The notes under the pieces are model-generated. The model was not told the DNA's origin. It saw only the letters and a program-made list of their open reading frames with translations, and made no database searches. This document shows positions 47,487-58,497 of a DNA stretch of 64,000 nt, one piece after another. The DNA comes from Stromatinia cepivora (lineage: Eukaryota; Ascomycota; Leotiomycetes; Helotiales; Sclerotiniaceae), in contig RCTD01000027.1 of NCBI GenBank assembly GCA_014898415.1, positions 248,001 to 312,000 on the forward strand, read 5' to 3'. Each line of letters begins with the position of its first letter. Position 1 is the stretch's first letter. The translations under genes were made by a program, and so were the position numbers.

Positions 47487-48536
47487 TCAAGAAGAATGTC
47501 TCGGGCTCGTCCTCGTTGGTGCTTGAATTTGTTTGCCCTCGCCACCCTTCGCAAATGCCTTCTGTCTATCCGAGTAGTCCTTAATGACTAACGCGCACAT
47601 CATATCATCACACAATCTCTTCCTCCTCTGAGGCGGCAACTTCGTCATGAACTCTAATCCACTAGCCCTCTCCACCATCTCAACCGGTACCTCAAAATCC
47701 GTCAACGGCTTCTCATTCGGTATCCTCGCGTTAGGCAATACGAATGCACCAACTGCTACTGGACCCGCCGTAGTGCCATCTTCCGCAAATATAACCTTGT
47801 AGAAATGTGTCGGTACAGCGATGTTGGGTGGATTTCCAATGACCTCATAAGTAACCCTCCATTTCCCATCCGCCGGATCCCGTTTCGGTAAATATAAAGG
47901 CCCAGTTACAATTCTAACACTGGGATATCGAGTCGTAAGTCTACGGCAGAAATCCTCAAAATGCGCCCAATAATCGCGGTTAAATCCTTCTCCTACTTGC
48001 GGGCACATGTTTGTGAGGAAAAAAGTATCATTCATGGCATCTTGACTCCATTTTGCATCTGCCGCGGGGACTTGATGACCGCGATCGTAGCCAGAGCGGA
48101 AATAATCTTTTAATCTACCGCGGAATTTTTCGGGGATAGCAGGGTCTTCGACAAAGTAGGAGTGTTTGCGATCGCCATTTGAGACGGCGAGAGATGCAGG
48201 TGTTATATGTTCTGCAACCCAAGAAGGATTCCGAAGTCTTCGATCGAATGAAGATATTAACGCATTTCTAGTCGCCAGATCTGCGACCGGACCAGGGAAT
48301 CCATATTGAAACAGACCTGCGGGGTCAACGGGCGCTATTATATCTTTGGTTATTGATTGACCGACCGGTATAGGTACTGGTGCATGCACGGAAGAAGTAG
48401 ATGACGCTGTGACTGTTGTTGAGCTTGCTGCTGCTTGAAGTTTCTTTTCAGATCGTGTAGAATACATGGCGGCGGTTATACCGGCACCTGTAGCTGCAGA
48501 AACTCCTGCGATGATTGCGAATGTAGTTTTGGACAT
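47487..48536 (-). CDS. NUC1: Mitochondrial DNA/RNA non-specific nuclease (Nuc1/EndoG)
   Basis: Mg-dependent beta-beta-alpha-metal nuclease of the mitochondrial inner membrane/intermembrane space, linked to mtDNA turnover and cell death. Single exon, 349 aa. The Met at 48536 is used because codons upstream reach only GTG starts. An N-terminal hydrophobic segment (SKTTFAIIAGVSAATGAGI) would be the mitochondrial anchor. Active site: SGYDRGHQVPAAD, general-base His154 within DRGH. FFLTNMCPQVGEGFNRDYW carries the metal-binding Asn. The Ser/Thr-rich segment at about 40-60 is a linker. Confidence 0.95.
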   Translation of the reverse strand: MSKTTFAIIAGVSAATGAGITAAMYSTRSEKKLQAAASSTTVTASSTSSVHAPVPIPVGQSITKDIIAPVDPAGLFQYGFPGPVADLATRNALISSFDRRLRNPSWVAEHITPASLAVSNGDRKHSYFVEDPAIPEKFRGRLKDYFRSGYDRGHQVPAADAKWSQDAMNDTFFLTNMCPQVGEGFNRDYWAHFEDFCRRLTTRYPSVRIVTGPLYLPKRDPADGKWRVTYEVIGNPPNIAVPTHFYKVIFAEDGTTAGPVAVGAFVLPNARIPNEKPLTDFEVPVEMVERASGLEFMTKLPPQRRKRLCDDMMCALVIKDYSDRQKAFAKGGEGKQIQAPTRTSPRHSS

Positions 48537-48864
48537 GACAGTGAGAATCGAGCCTCTACGGGAGCTCGCACCGAATGGGATAGGATGGGAATTTATGGGA
48601 TTGAAGGAATGGAAAGTGTGTGACACTATGATCACAGTGTTGATATTTGCGCGTGAGCTTTTTTTTTAGAACGGGGTTTCGTGTTGATGTCAGTTGAACT
48701 TTCTTGACGAGTCTCGGAAAAACTCAAGTTTTTCCGGGACTTGGAACTACAACAATGATGAGTGGTTGGATATATTAATCTCTGTTGAAAAGCCATGCGA
48801 TATCTTTTGTCTATCTTGCTCTATAATACATTATTGCAAGTCCACAATACAAACACTAGTAGTA
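48537..48864. other. Intergenic region upstream of NUC1
   Basis: About 330 bp. It holds the NUC1 promoter and the 3' end of the SRR1-like locus. No separate feature. Confidence 0.5.
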
Positions 48865-49871
48865 CTAGGTGCTGCGACGGAGCAAAATTGGTCCTGTGCT
48901 GCCAAGATAACATCTTCCATTTTCACCATCTGCTTCAGCCTTAGTGCATGGCGGCGGAACCACTCCAACTACAAGATCCTTTTTGTCCAAATCTTTGAGC
49001 TCGTACTCCTTGGCCCAATCTTTGAAGACGGGTTCAGACCTGATGGTATGATATGATCAGCAACTCTATACGAAGCACCCATGATTAGGAGAGCGAAGAA
49101 TATAGACTTACAGGCCATAGTACGGAACTCTAATGCCATTACTAGCCAATGTGTAAGCAAACAATCCCTCCATTAGGGAAGGAGGATCCGTGAATGTTCC
49201 AAGCTCCTTTTCCGTTTTACCAGCCCCATACTATGTGTCAAGATCAAATACCAGTGTGTTGCAATCTATCAAAATCCAACCCATTTGCTGACTCATATCA
49301 CCACATACAATTGTCATACCATGACGCTTGGCAACCTCGAGGTCGTTCTTGTCGTATAATGGGTCCTGGAGATAGATTTTGAAGTCGTCCTTTGTTTTCC
49401 CTTTGTTGGAATCGATCCAGTTATCTCGAATTGATAACAAGGCTGCGTGCTGAGTGAACATCTTGATTCCTTATATACTATGGGTTTGTTGTTCGTGGCC
49501 CAATGTATTACCTCCGAATGCAACAATCTTGTCAAACTTTTTGTCCTCGCATAGTATTTTGGTGAGAGTCTTTAGCCGATCATAGAGTTTTGTCTGTTCG
49601 AAATGAGCTATGGCTTCGGTGAAAGCTTCGGTGAAAGCTTCGTCAAGAGCATCTGCATTTGGGTATGCATTTTCGCGCCCTTTCCAAAATCTCTCACCCT
49701 CTTCTCTCTTATTTCTGGGGTTAATGGATATGCTGCTTTCAAGGCACTACGAAATGTGAGTGGAAGAACCAAAACGATGGTGGGAACATACTCTACTGGC
49801 ATTCTTAATGCTGGACTCTGTGGGCTCTTTCCAACATTACCATCCTTCACGATTAAACGAGCTTTTGACAT
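48865..49871 (-). pseudogene. SRR1-like domain gene, apparently broken
   Basis: Resembles fungal SRR1-like proteins (SRR1 is known in clock and signalling biology of plants and yeast; fungal role unclear). Proposed exons are 49871-49792, 49746-49512, 49469-49112 and 49039-48865. Recognisable pieces are KFDKIVAFGG, MFTQHAALLSIRDNW, IYLQDPLYDKNDLEVAKRHG, NTLVFDL and FTDPPSLMEG. Two defects appear. The N-terminal frame (ALKAAYPLTPEIREKR) and the conserved frame differ by one base, somewhere near 49640-49680. An in-frame TAG at 49233-49231 interrupts the body before an open, coding-like tail (SEPVFKDWAKEYELKDLDKK). A 12-bp tandem duplication lies at 49617-49645. Intact splice sites suggest recent loss. 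Confidence 0.6.
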
Positions 49872-52323
49872 AGCGGCGCCGCAGCTTCTAAAGTCGAATT
49901 CAAATGGCAGGAAAGTTAATTGGCCGAAGAAGTTCGCCCTCCCAACTATTGACTTGTTTCTATCTTTGCTCTCATGTCTTTGAGTGTCTTATAGTCGAGT
50001 GGGGTTTGAGTGATGATATCAACAGGATCTGGGTTATTCAACCCGACTTAAGAGGACAAGTGTGTATTTGAAGTTGCCATGTTGCTGATGTCTGGATTCA
50101 GATCTGACAATGATGTAGTCAAGGCAAGTGTCCAGAGACGAGTGTTATTCAATTTCGGAGGTCCAGTTGTTAAATAGCGGTTGAATGTTCGAACCGTAGT
50201 TGGATACCTATTGAGGGTGGATCGTATGATGCGGAGTTGAACAATAGGATAGGGATGTGCTGTATGATATCGAAGGATGGAAGTATGTTGTATAATATGG
50301 AATCGAATAAGGGTATTTGGGATGTGTAGAATGTTTGTGTTTAAATTGTTGAAGAAACAATTAAGGCCAAAATGGGAAATCTGGATCTATTTATGCACTT
50401 CTGGAGGCAGACAAAGGCTCTCAGCATGTGTCATTTTGGGACATCTCGAGTCACTAAGATTGTATCTTGTGCTATTCACTCCACCAGGATAGTACGCTTC
50501 TAGGTCGAGTCACTTTAATGATATGGCTTATTCACACAGTTGAAGTATTGAACTGGACTATTTTGATAATAATCTTGAGCTGAGAAAAGTAAAGATTGCA
50601 TGCTGAAAGACTACTCTCCGAGAGCCTCATCTAGGAACCGGTATCTCTATGTTTAGTTGGGAGGCTAAATACTTGTTCGTCCTGGATGCTGGAGGAATCT
50701 GTCTATGCATATAGGCTTTGCTAGAACGTCAATCCTTCTTTCACTTAGTATATCTTTCAATTCTACATTTGACTAGAATATTATAAAACGATCTACTTAG
50801 AATACTCGTCTAATTCACCCCCAATGTTTATACTAGCTTAAAAATGAGCAACTAACTTTCTAGGACATTAGATAACATATCTTCAATATCATGGATTTGG
50901 TAGGATATTATTGAATCATTCTTCAAATTAGATAGACACTGAAGTTGTAATTTTTCAGTTTAGATTTAGACACCAAAACACCGTTCTTCACATTAGATTT
51001 AGACATGGAAACCCTATAAACGAAGGACTATCATCTCTTAAACATTAACTAGAATAATAAAGATAACTACCATTTGATTGATATATATTCCAAAATTGCG
51101 AAACCTCATACTTTAAATGAAAGTTATATTGAACACTTTATCTAGATTAGTATATGAATAGATTCTCGTCTAATATGTACTTCACCCCCTAGAAGTATTA
51201 TTTGGAAATAAAAAGAAAACTTAGATATGCAATAAATATCTTTCTGTGGGTGAAACTTGGTAAATTTCATCAACATCACAGTACATCACAGCTTGTAGAT
51301 CTCCACTGGATGTTTACTCGTGCAGGCAGAAAGTATGCGAAGTATGCGATATATACCTATGCAAGAAAGCCATAAGTACCGGTAGACATCTAGAACTCGA
51401 ACAGAGTAAAAAAAAAAGAATAAAGACATCACATGTGAGGAAAGTATATAAAGTTCTTTACACGCACCAATCAGAATTACCAGAGTCGTTAATATATTGA
51501 TGCATTAACAAGTTCCCGAGGGGATGACATGAGGGGCAGTTGCCAAAGATGGTGGTGTAGTGGATCAAAATGTGCTGGCCCGCCTAAGCGCCTTGCAGAT
51601 GAGGACCTTGATGGTTAAAAGTATAAACAAGCCCCTTGTTCTCTTTTCCCTTTTCAATGGCGAATGAAAATTGAAGGATTTATTTTCGAGGTCGGGATTT
51701 CTTTGATTTTTGTACTACCGGCCAAAAAAAATGGATGAATGCATGTTTTTTTTTCAATTCGGGTCTTCTTCAATCCATCAAGGTTCAACCTAACTAGGTA
51801 ATTTTGTTGTCCTTTTTTAGCTTAATAGTATTATTAATATACCATTTGTATTATTATCGTCGTTATGGTATTACACAGATAAATATTCATTCATTCATCC
51901 ATTCATTCCTTTCTACTGCCGCGAAAACCTATGAATATTCTCTATTCTCTTTTGGTACTTCCTTCAGCAGATTGTTTTGTTTGCTTTCCCTCTTGCTTCC
52001 CTCCTAGATTCACCTAAAATCCTCATTTCCTCTTGTTCCTTCTCTCCTCCTTATCTTGTTACCTTTGAAGGGCATTCGAACCAGTTGGGTACTCAAACCT
52101 GCATCAACTCTCAAGCTACATTTATGCCTCAATAGCATACCTGCACTGCAACAATACCTGCGACAACTTACACAGTCGGGTTTCAACCTTATCCAACCTT
52201 GTGCCACTCTGTCGCTTTGTATTTGATATATCTATGCATCACCAGTTGTATATCAATCCCACAGACACAACTTTGAGGAAACAGAATATATCTTCATAAA
52301 GTTGGTAACACAATACCATCAAT
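49872..52323. other. Long intergenic region, no gene supported
   Basis: About 2.45 kb. It is moderately AT-rich, with repeated CTAGA/TTAGA-type words around 50730-51200. Small open frames (50277-50492; 51804-52007) have no domain. The segment 51780-52320 is pyrimidine-rich and probably includes the leader of the zinc transporter gene. Confidence 0.5.
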
Positions 52324-53876
52324 ATGGAGGCAGAATTGTTGGATAATGATACGAGGGGGTGGATTATGGCCATAATTAGTGGAATAGGTCAGTACAATAC
52401 TCGAATGGTCCGTGGACCGATGTTCAAAATGGACTCTAACAATAATCTTTAGCATGTGTAATTGGTAGTTGCATAATCTGCATCGATATATTGATAAGAT
52501 ATATCCCCAGCAAGAAGAATTTCAGAATACAGGATAGTAATGCTTTCCTGGCTGCCTCTTTAAGCTTGAGTTTTGGTGTAATGGTAAGTTATTTCTTTCG
52601 CACTTTGAACCAGCCATTTACTAATTTTTTTATATAGATATTTTCCTCATTATATAGTATGCTTCCATCATCGAAAAAATATCTTATTGAGGGTGGTTAT
52701 ACAGCACATGCCGCTGCATGGATTCTTTTGGCCTGTTTCGCCGCGGGATTTATTGGTATACAAATTGTTTCGAGGCTCATGCACCAATTTATCCCATCGC
52801 ATGTCTCACACTGCGATCACTCTCATGAACCCGATGCAACACATCATGACCACAGTCACCATCACCTTGAAGGCCTCGACGGCCACCATGACCACAGCCT
52901 TCCACTCTCAAAATCGAGTTCTCATGTAGCAGTTCAACAAGCGAACAATACGATGACGGAATCTACACCACTTCTCATGCCAAGTACAGAGGAGAATGGA
53001 AAGTCCTTGTCCAAAGGTCTTGCGTCTATGAATACAGATTCTCAGCCAAACAATCGTCGCCAATCCGCAACTTCTAGCAGACGACCATCACTGATGGAAG
53101 TTCAAGCCAGGGTCATGTCTTTTGTGAAAGATAGAAAGGCTAATTGTGACGAGAGTGGGCCATGTTTTGGATTTTCTGACCTTTGTGGACGAGAATGCTT
53201 AAGGACCCCCATGAATATAAGACCCCCTTACACGACGCGAACTCCAACAGGCACTCTATCAACTCGATCTCATCCTTTCACACTACCAGAAGAAGAAGAG
53301 AGTCCGGACAATTCAACAGGATCTCGCGAGGAAACGGAAATGGCTAGTTGTCATGACTCTGACATTGAAGCACAACAACATCACCACCATGTTCCCGAAA
53401 ATGCATTTATGGATATTGGTCTCCAAACAAGTATAGCCATTGGATTGCATAAGTTACCAGAAGGTTTCATTACATATGCTACCAATCATGCAAACCCTGA
53501 ACTTGGAGTTTCTGTATTCCTGGCCTTACTCGTCCACAACATCACTGAAGGATTTGCGATGGCTCTTCCATTATATCTAGCACTCGGTAGTCGACCTCGA
53601 GCTATCTTCTGGAGCTCTCTCTTTGGCGGCGTTTCACAACCCGCAGGTGCCGGCATTGCAGCTGCATGGTTTTCGATTTCTGGACGAGAAGGTCATGCGC
53701 CTAATATTGTGGTTTATGGATGTATGTTTGGTGTCACGGGAGGTATCATGGCAAGTGTTGCATTGCATCTTTTTGCTGAGTGCTTAGGCATGAATCATAA
53801 CAGGAATTTGTGCATCTCTTTTGCATTTGTTGGGATGGCGTTAATGGGGATGAGCAATGCTCTTACCTCTGAATAA
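52324..53876 (+). CDS. ZIP-family zinc transporter (Zrt3-like)
   Basis: Metal transporter of the ZIP family that moves zinc into the cytosol, possibly from the vacuole as yeast Zrt3 does. Exons are 52324-52387, 52453-52583 and 52638-53876, 477 aa. The first exons supply the first membrane span (WIMAIISGIACVIGSCIICI) and FLAASLSLSFGVM. A His-rich stretch (THHDHSHHHLEGLDGHHDHS) and a Ser-rich loop with a second His run follow. The ZIP core is TM4 IGLHKLPEGFITYATNHANP and TM5 LLVHNITEGFAMALPLYLAL, with the metal-binding His/Glu residues. The HKLPEGF form points to Zrt3/ZIP-I-like rather than plasma-membrane Zrt1. The location is inference. Confidence 0.92.
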
Positions 53877-54539
53877 GGAAATGAGGGAATGAGATTGAAA
53901 GATGGTACGTATTATGAATAGACGATTGGCGTTTTTATAGGATATCATACCTTGGGATAGGGCTTTTTTGGTGAGTTCTTGGTGGGTTTTGGTGGATATT
54001 TTTTGAACATTAGGGATGTATTTTTATCTCAACTTCTCAAGTTTGAAATTGGTTAGCTACGGGCAGCAACGTTGGAAATAGCTCACGCTTGATTAGAATG
54101 AATATACCGCAATTGTATTGCAGCAAATCGAGCTGCATTCAAATCATCTTCTTAATCTTATGTTACTGTATGTGAAAATCTAGTGGAGTTTGATTTGTTG
54201 GTGAGGTTATGTAATCCCATGAGGATAGAAGGAGTGGGAATCTATCTCACTACGAAAGTGGTGCTTTCAAAGAGCATCGTTTACTACTTTCATCGATTAA
54301 ATTATATATCAATCGGGTAGTATAGGGATATGTATATTTCAATATGATATATGAGCCTGGGTTTGGTTATATACCTAGTATTCTCGTTCATATAAGATGA
54401 TGAGCGAGGTAATTTTATTTATTCAAATCTTATTTTATCTTGTTATTCGGGGTAATTTTTTGATATATTTTTATTATTATTGTTGTGTTATTTATTATGA
54501 TGTATGTATGGATACTCTTATTGTGTTGTATGGGTACCG

Positions 54540-54584
<45 letters not shown>

Positions 54585-55521
54585 GGGGGTAGGGGGTAGG
54601 GGGTAGGATAGGATAGAGTGGGATGGGATGGGATAAGAGGAGAAGGTTTGGCAGGTTTGGAAAGAGAATGGGTGTATATATATACTGGTTTTTCGAGTTT
54701 GGGGATTGATTGGAGGTGTGGGAGCGGGAGTTGAAGGGGGAGTTGAAGGGGGAGTTGAATACTATTTGTTGGGTAAGTGATTGGGTAGGTAGTAGGAAGT
54801 AGATAGTAGATATTAGGTAGGTAATTGGGTAGATAGTTGTCGAGATGAAGAGATGTTAAATTGAAGAGATGGGGAGTGTATGTATGAATCGATTCGAGTT
54901 GCAATAGATAAGACTAATAGAGCAATCTAGTTTCAATTCTTAATCCTAGATTCTTAACTCTTACTGTCTACCTACATACCAACCTAGACATCTAAATATC
55001 TAGATACATTTTTCTACATGTCTAGCTACAGTCAGTCCCCTTAAATATCTCGCTTAGACTACTCACTCACTCACTCACTCATTCCGCACCGATACAAGCA
55101 AGGCATCCTAAGCATCACATATTAATATCACTCACACATCTTATATCATATCACAATAAAATATCCCAGAGAATAAGACAAGACAGGGCTATGATTCCTT
55201 TCCCGTGGAATTTCCTATATCGAATATTGAATTTTTGTCTTTCTTTCCTTGGTATACTGCATACACTATTTGAAATCCTCTTCCATCTTCAGGTTTCCCT
55301 CGGCTCTTTTTCCAGTTCCCTTCCATCCATTCATCGATAAAAAGTAAGTAAAAAATCGATGTTCATCTTCATCTTCATCTCCCTTCGAATTTGAGTTCCT
55401 CATTCATCGCTTCTCGATTCCCTAATTTACTATGTCCATTTCGCTCACTTTACCACTTTGATATTCAAATCTACTTAGATATGAACACTTAAGTCCTCAC
55501 CTACTATCCCCACCCAGTCAT
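53877..55521. other. Intergenic region with microsatellites
   Basis: About 1.6 kb, no gene supported. It holds an AAGT tetranucleotide array, GGGGGTA and GGGATG repeats, a TTGAAGGGGGAG repeat near 54735-54760, and a CTCA run at about 55063-55081. The minus-strand frame at 54518-54904 is a translation of these repeats. Confidence 0.55.
54540..54640. repeat. AAGT microsatellite followed by G-rich GGGGGTA/GGGAT repeats
   Basis: About ten uninterrupted AAGT units (54540-54584) run directly into three GGGGGTA units and then GGATAG and GGGATG repeats. The G runs on the plus strand could fold as a G-quadruplex. Confidence 0.85.
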
Positions 55522-56771
55522 CTAAAATCGATGGCTTCTCCTCTGCTGAGTCCTCCAAGCCGTATATCCGACATATCCACCACCAAGAATCGCCAATCCC
55601 GCAAAACACTTAAAAAAGAACCAACTCCAGCTTCCCTTTTGCTTCTGCTTTCCGTTAAAAATTCCCTGGCCCTTTTGAGATCTACTCTTTCCGTTCTTGG
55701 GTGTAGGTTGCGAATCTTTGTATTTGTTCTTGTGTGTGTTAGTGTCATACAAATTGTTTGTGTTGACGCTGATGATATCATGGTTATCACTCAATTCTCC
55801 TGTTTCTGCTGAAAATCCAAGATATGCTACCGAGGGAATGGTGGGTGGTTCGAAGGTTTCGAAACAGAGTTCCCATTGGTCTTCTTTCTTGTATTGAAGT
55901 TCGAGTTTGAGGGATTTGTCTTGGAAATAGGTGAGTCTGGCTTTGGTTGGTACGTTTGCGTTGCGTAGACCTCGTGCGGAACAGCCCATGAATTCTTGAT
56001 CTTTGCCGTCGTTGTTCTTGTCATATGAAGTGCTCCCATCGCCGACCATTGCCATTACATAGGGGAATACGGTACCGGGACGGTTGTTCTTATATGTGTC
56101 GAAAAATATACCGAGACCTTCGAATTTATCGACGGAGCCGAAGACGTTGCCTTCGGTGGCGCGTTGTTTGGTGAGCCACATGGCCCAACCGTCACCATGG
56201 AGATTACCCTGGCCATGTACCTTGAATTCGACTTCGATCTGCGGAAGAGCTATGGTCAGATTGGATTGAGAGAAGGTAGGTGGGTTTATTCATACCTCCC
56301 AGTTTGTGGCCGTCAATGGAACTCGTGAGAAGAGCCATCCTGAAGAGGATGGATGATCATATGTCAATCGTATGTATCTATCACCTCCGCATTAGCACAT
56401 CTACTCCGACCAATCAGTCCGGGCATTGATGCGCATCCATACTTGTCTGCTCTCACAATAGTATTTCCTCCAAAATCAAACCATCTACTTTGCATATCCG
56501 AATCCAAGTATGGCTATCCCAATTCCAAATCAGCAAAATTCCAAGGGCCCATCTAATGCGCCTCGTAATAAACTACTGACCTGATTCAGCGAATGTGTTC
56601 GAAGCTAGTCCAGGAGGTCAGCCAACATCCTTTCAATATTAATCCAGCTAGAGTAAAACAAACCGGTATACTTCTAATCCCGTCCTCGCTCAACTTCGTG
56701 GTCTGCGTATCCCCAGCTGCCATAACACAGGATGCCAGCCATAACGCCGACAATGATTTAGGAAACCACAT
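55522..56771 (-). CDS. L-type (legume-like) lectin cargo receptor, ERGIC-53/VIP36/Emp47 family
   Basis: Type I membrane lectin of the early secretory pathway that carries glycoproteins between ER and Golgi. Exons are 56771-56664, 56513-56443, 56377-56296 and 56238-55522, 325 aa. A signal peptide (MWFPKSLSALWLASCVMAAG) is followed, after splicing, by PYLDSDMQSRWFDFGG, YIRLTYDHPSSSGWLFSRVP and WEIEVEFKVHGQGNLHGDGW, the lectin jelly-roll core. FEGLGIFFDTYKN holds sugar/calcium-site residues. The linker is Asn/Lys-rich. One membrane span (FFFKCFAGLAILGGGYVGY) and a short basic tail ending SHRF follow. The first exon is essential, since it carries the signal peptide. Confidence 0.92.
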
Positions 56772-57415
56772 TATTCCTATTGAACCAATCCCTATCCACG
56801 ATGCTCTTCAACCAGTATCTATACCTCACCAGATCTCAATCAATTCCAAAGATCAATTCGACAATCGAAGAAGGGTAAAAAAGCGAGGAAGAAAAACTAG
56901 TAAAGTAAAGTAAATGGAGAAGAAGAAGATCCTCTGCAGAAAATAGAATAGGACGTTTAGAAGAGAAACAGTTACAAATAGAACGTTGAACCTTAGTTGC
57001 TCCCGAGGTCGTCAGATTAAATTGTTAGCTGTTAGCTGGCCTTAAGGTTTACATCGAGGTTAAGCTGAGATCCCTGTTACTGTTTGGCTGGAGTGCGATG
57101 GATGGTGCTGTAGCGCTCGGTGACGGGTGCTTGCGGCACTGTAAATTAGTGGTGGAATACGGACTTGTGGTGGGTATCGACCCTGCAATTTATTGGGCCA
57201 GGTACCTACCTGTACCTAGAACTACGGAGTACCTGCCTAAGGCCGAGGAGTGGATTTGATATCATCATTTTTGAAGTTGATTAAAAAATTGAGGTTTACA
57301 TAGGTATTCAGAGTAGAAGTCAACAACGAAAAATTAAGTTCTTCTCTATAACAACTCGAGATCCGATTTCTTTGAAACGCCACTTATCATACATAAACTT
57401 CATACATACGCAATT
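56772..57415. promoter_or_regulatory. Divergent promoter region of the lectin and TIM13 genes
   Basis: About 640 bp between start codons. It contains GGTACCTACCTGTACCTAG near 57201-57219, one of several such motif clusters in the window. No gene is supported. Confidence 0.5.
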
Positions 57416-57804
57416 ATGGATTCTCTTAACAATGCCTTCGCTTCCTCTGACCCAAAAGCTGCTCTTATGAATCAAGTTCGTCAAGAAGCTGCCATGACCA
57501 ATGCTAGACAATTGATTGAGGTAAATCTCCCTTTTTCTCCTTTCTTTCTCTATCCTACCCTCCTCTTTCCTCTTCATCTCATTCTTCTCCCATCCAGAGA
57601 CTAATCCCCCGTCAGAAAGTAAACGAACATTGTTTCGAGAAATGCGTCCCCAAACCCGGCACTTCTCTCAGCAGCGGCGAAACAACCTGTTTCACCCAAT
57701 GCATGGAGAAATATATGCAAGCGTGGAATACTGTCTCTAAACAATATATCGCGAGATTGCAGAGGGAGTCGGTGAGTGGGGCGGCGAGTGGAGGGATGTT
57801 TTAG
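57416..57804 (+). CDS. TIM13: Mitochondrial intermembrane chaperone Tim13
   Basis: Small Tim chaperone that, with Tim8, escorts hydrophobic precursors across the intermembrane space. Exons are 57416-57520 and 57616-57804, 97 aa, normal for the family. The twin Cx3C motif is CFEKC and CFTQC, separated by VPKPGTSLSSGETT, giving two intramolecular disulphides via the Mia40 pathway. RQEAAMTNARQLIEKVNEHCF is typical of Tim13 rather than Tim8/9/10. No cleavable presequence, as expected. Confidence 0.95.
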
Positions 57805-58497
57805 ATTCGAGAGGAGATTTGAATCAAGGAGCGGGAGATGGGGGAGATGGGGAGAGATTAATTGGGGAGAGGTGGAAGGGGATGCGTTATTGAGAGGCGA
57901 ATGCATTATGGGATATGGATTATCGGAACTGGGTCATGGAAAGGAATTGCCTTATGATGGAAGAGAGAAGATGGGAATGCCGTGAGAACGGGACATGAAA
58001 TTTCGCTATGGAATGGTATGACGTTGAAGGAGTGTATTATACTCTTGTACACTATGAATGGGTCATCGCGCCCCTAGGATTGGAGTTGATAAAAAGCAGA
58101 AAGTTAGAGATATCACCACTACGAATGCAAAAAATTATGACACCGGGGGACATACGATGTGATTTTGATTTTGTATATTGTTTTTACATGCTGCAGTTGC
58201 ATGGACTCGAGAACTAGCTTCAACTATCCTCAAATCTACTACAGACATCGAGTATTATTCCTCGAACGTGTTTGGGTGTCCAGTATACTTCGCTCTTTCT
58301 TATGGCTCGTGATCTCTGTTATATATCTTGATTAAAATCCCTGGAGCCCATCTGTTCCTCGACTTCCTTAAGTTGTATCAATACACCAACCCTTTGCGGT
58401 CATGAGTATAACTAATTCCAACCAGCTTTCCATGTTAGTTGTGGATTCTAGCTAGAATTTTAGAGCGAATCCTGCTGTTAGAACTTATGCAAGTTCC
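57805..58497. other. Convergent intergenic region
   Basis: About 690 bp between TIM13 and the NSRP1-like gene. G/A-rich just after TIM13. No supported gene. Confidence 0.5.

Noticed and set aside
49231..49252. 21-nt GT...AG segment that could remove the TAG in the SRR1-like gene
   Set aside because: Far below the normal minimum intron length, and it would delete the conserved TLVFDL residues.
54518..54904. 128-codon minus-strand frame rich in Leu/Pro/Tyr/Thr
   Set aside because: It is a translation of the AAGT, GGGGGTA and GGGAT repeats, not a gene.
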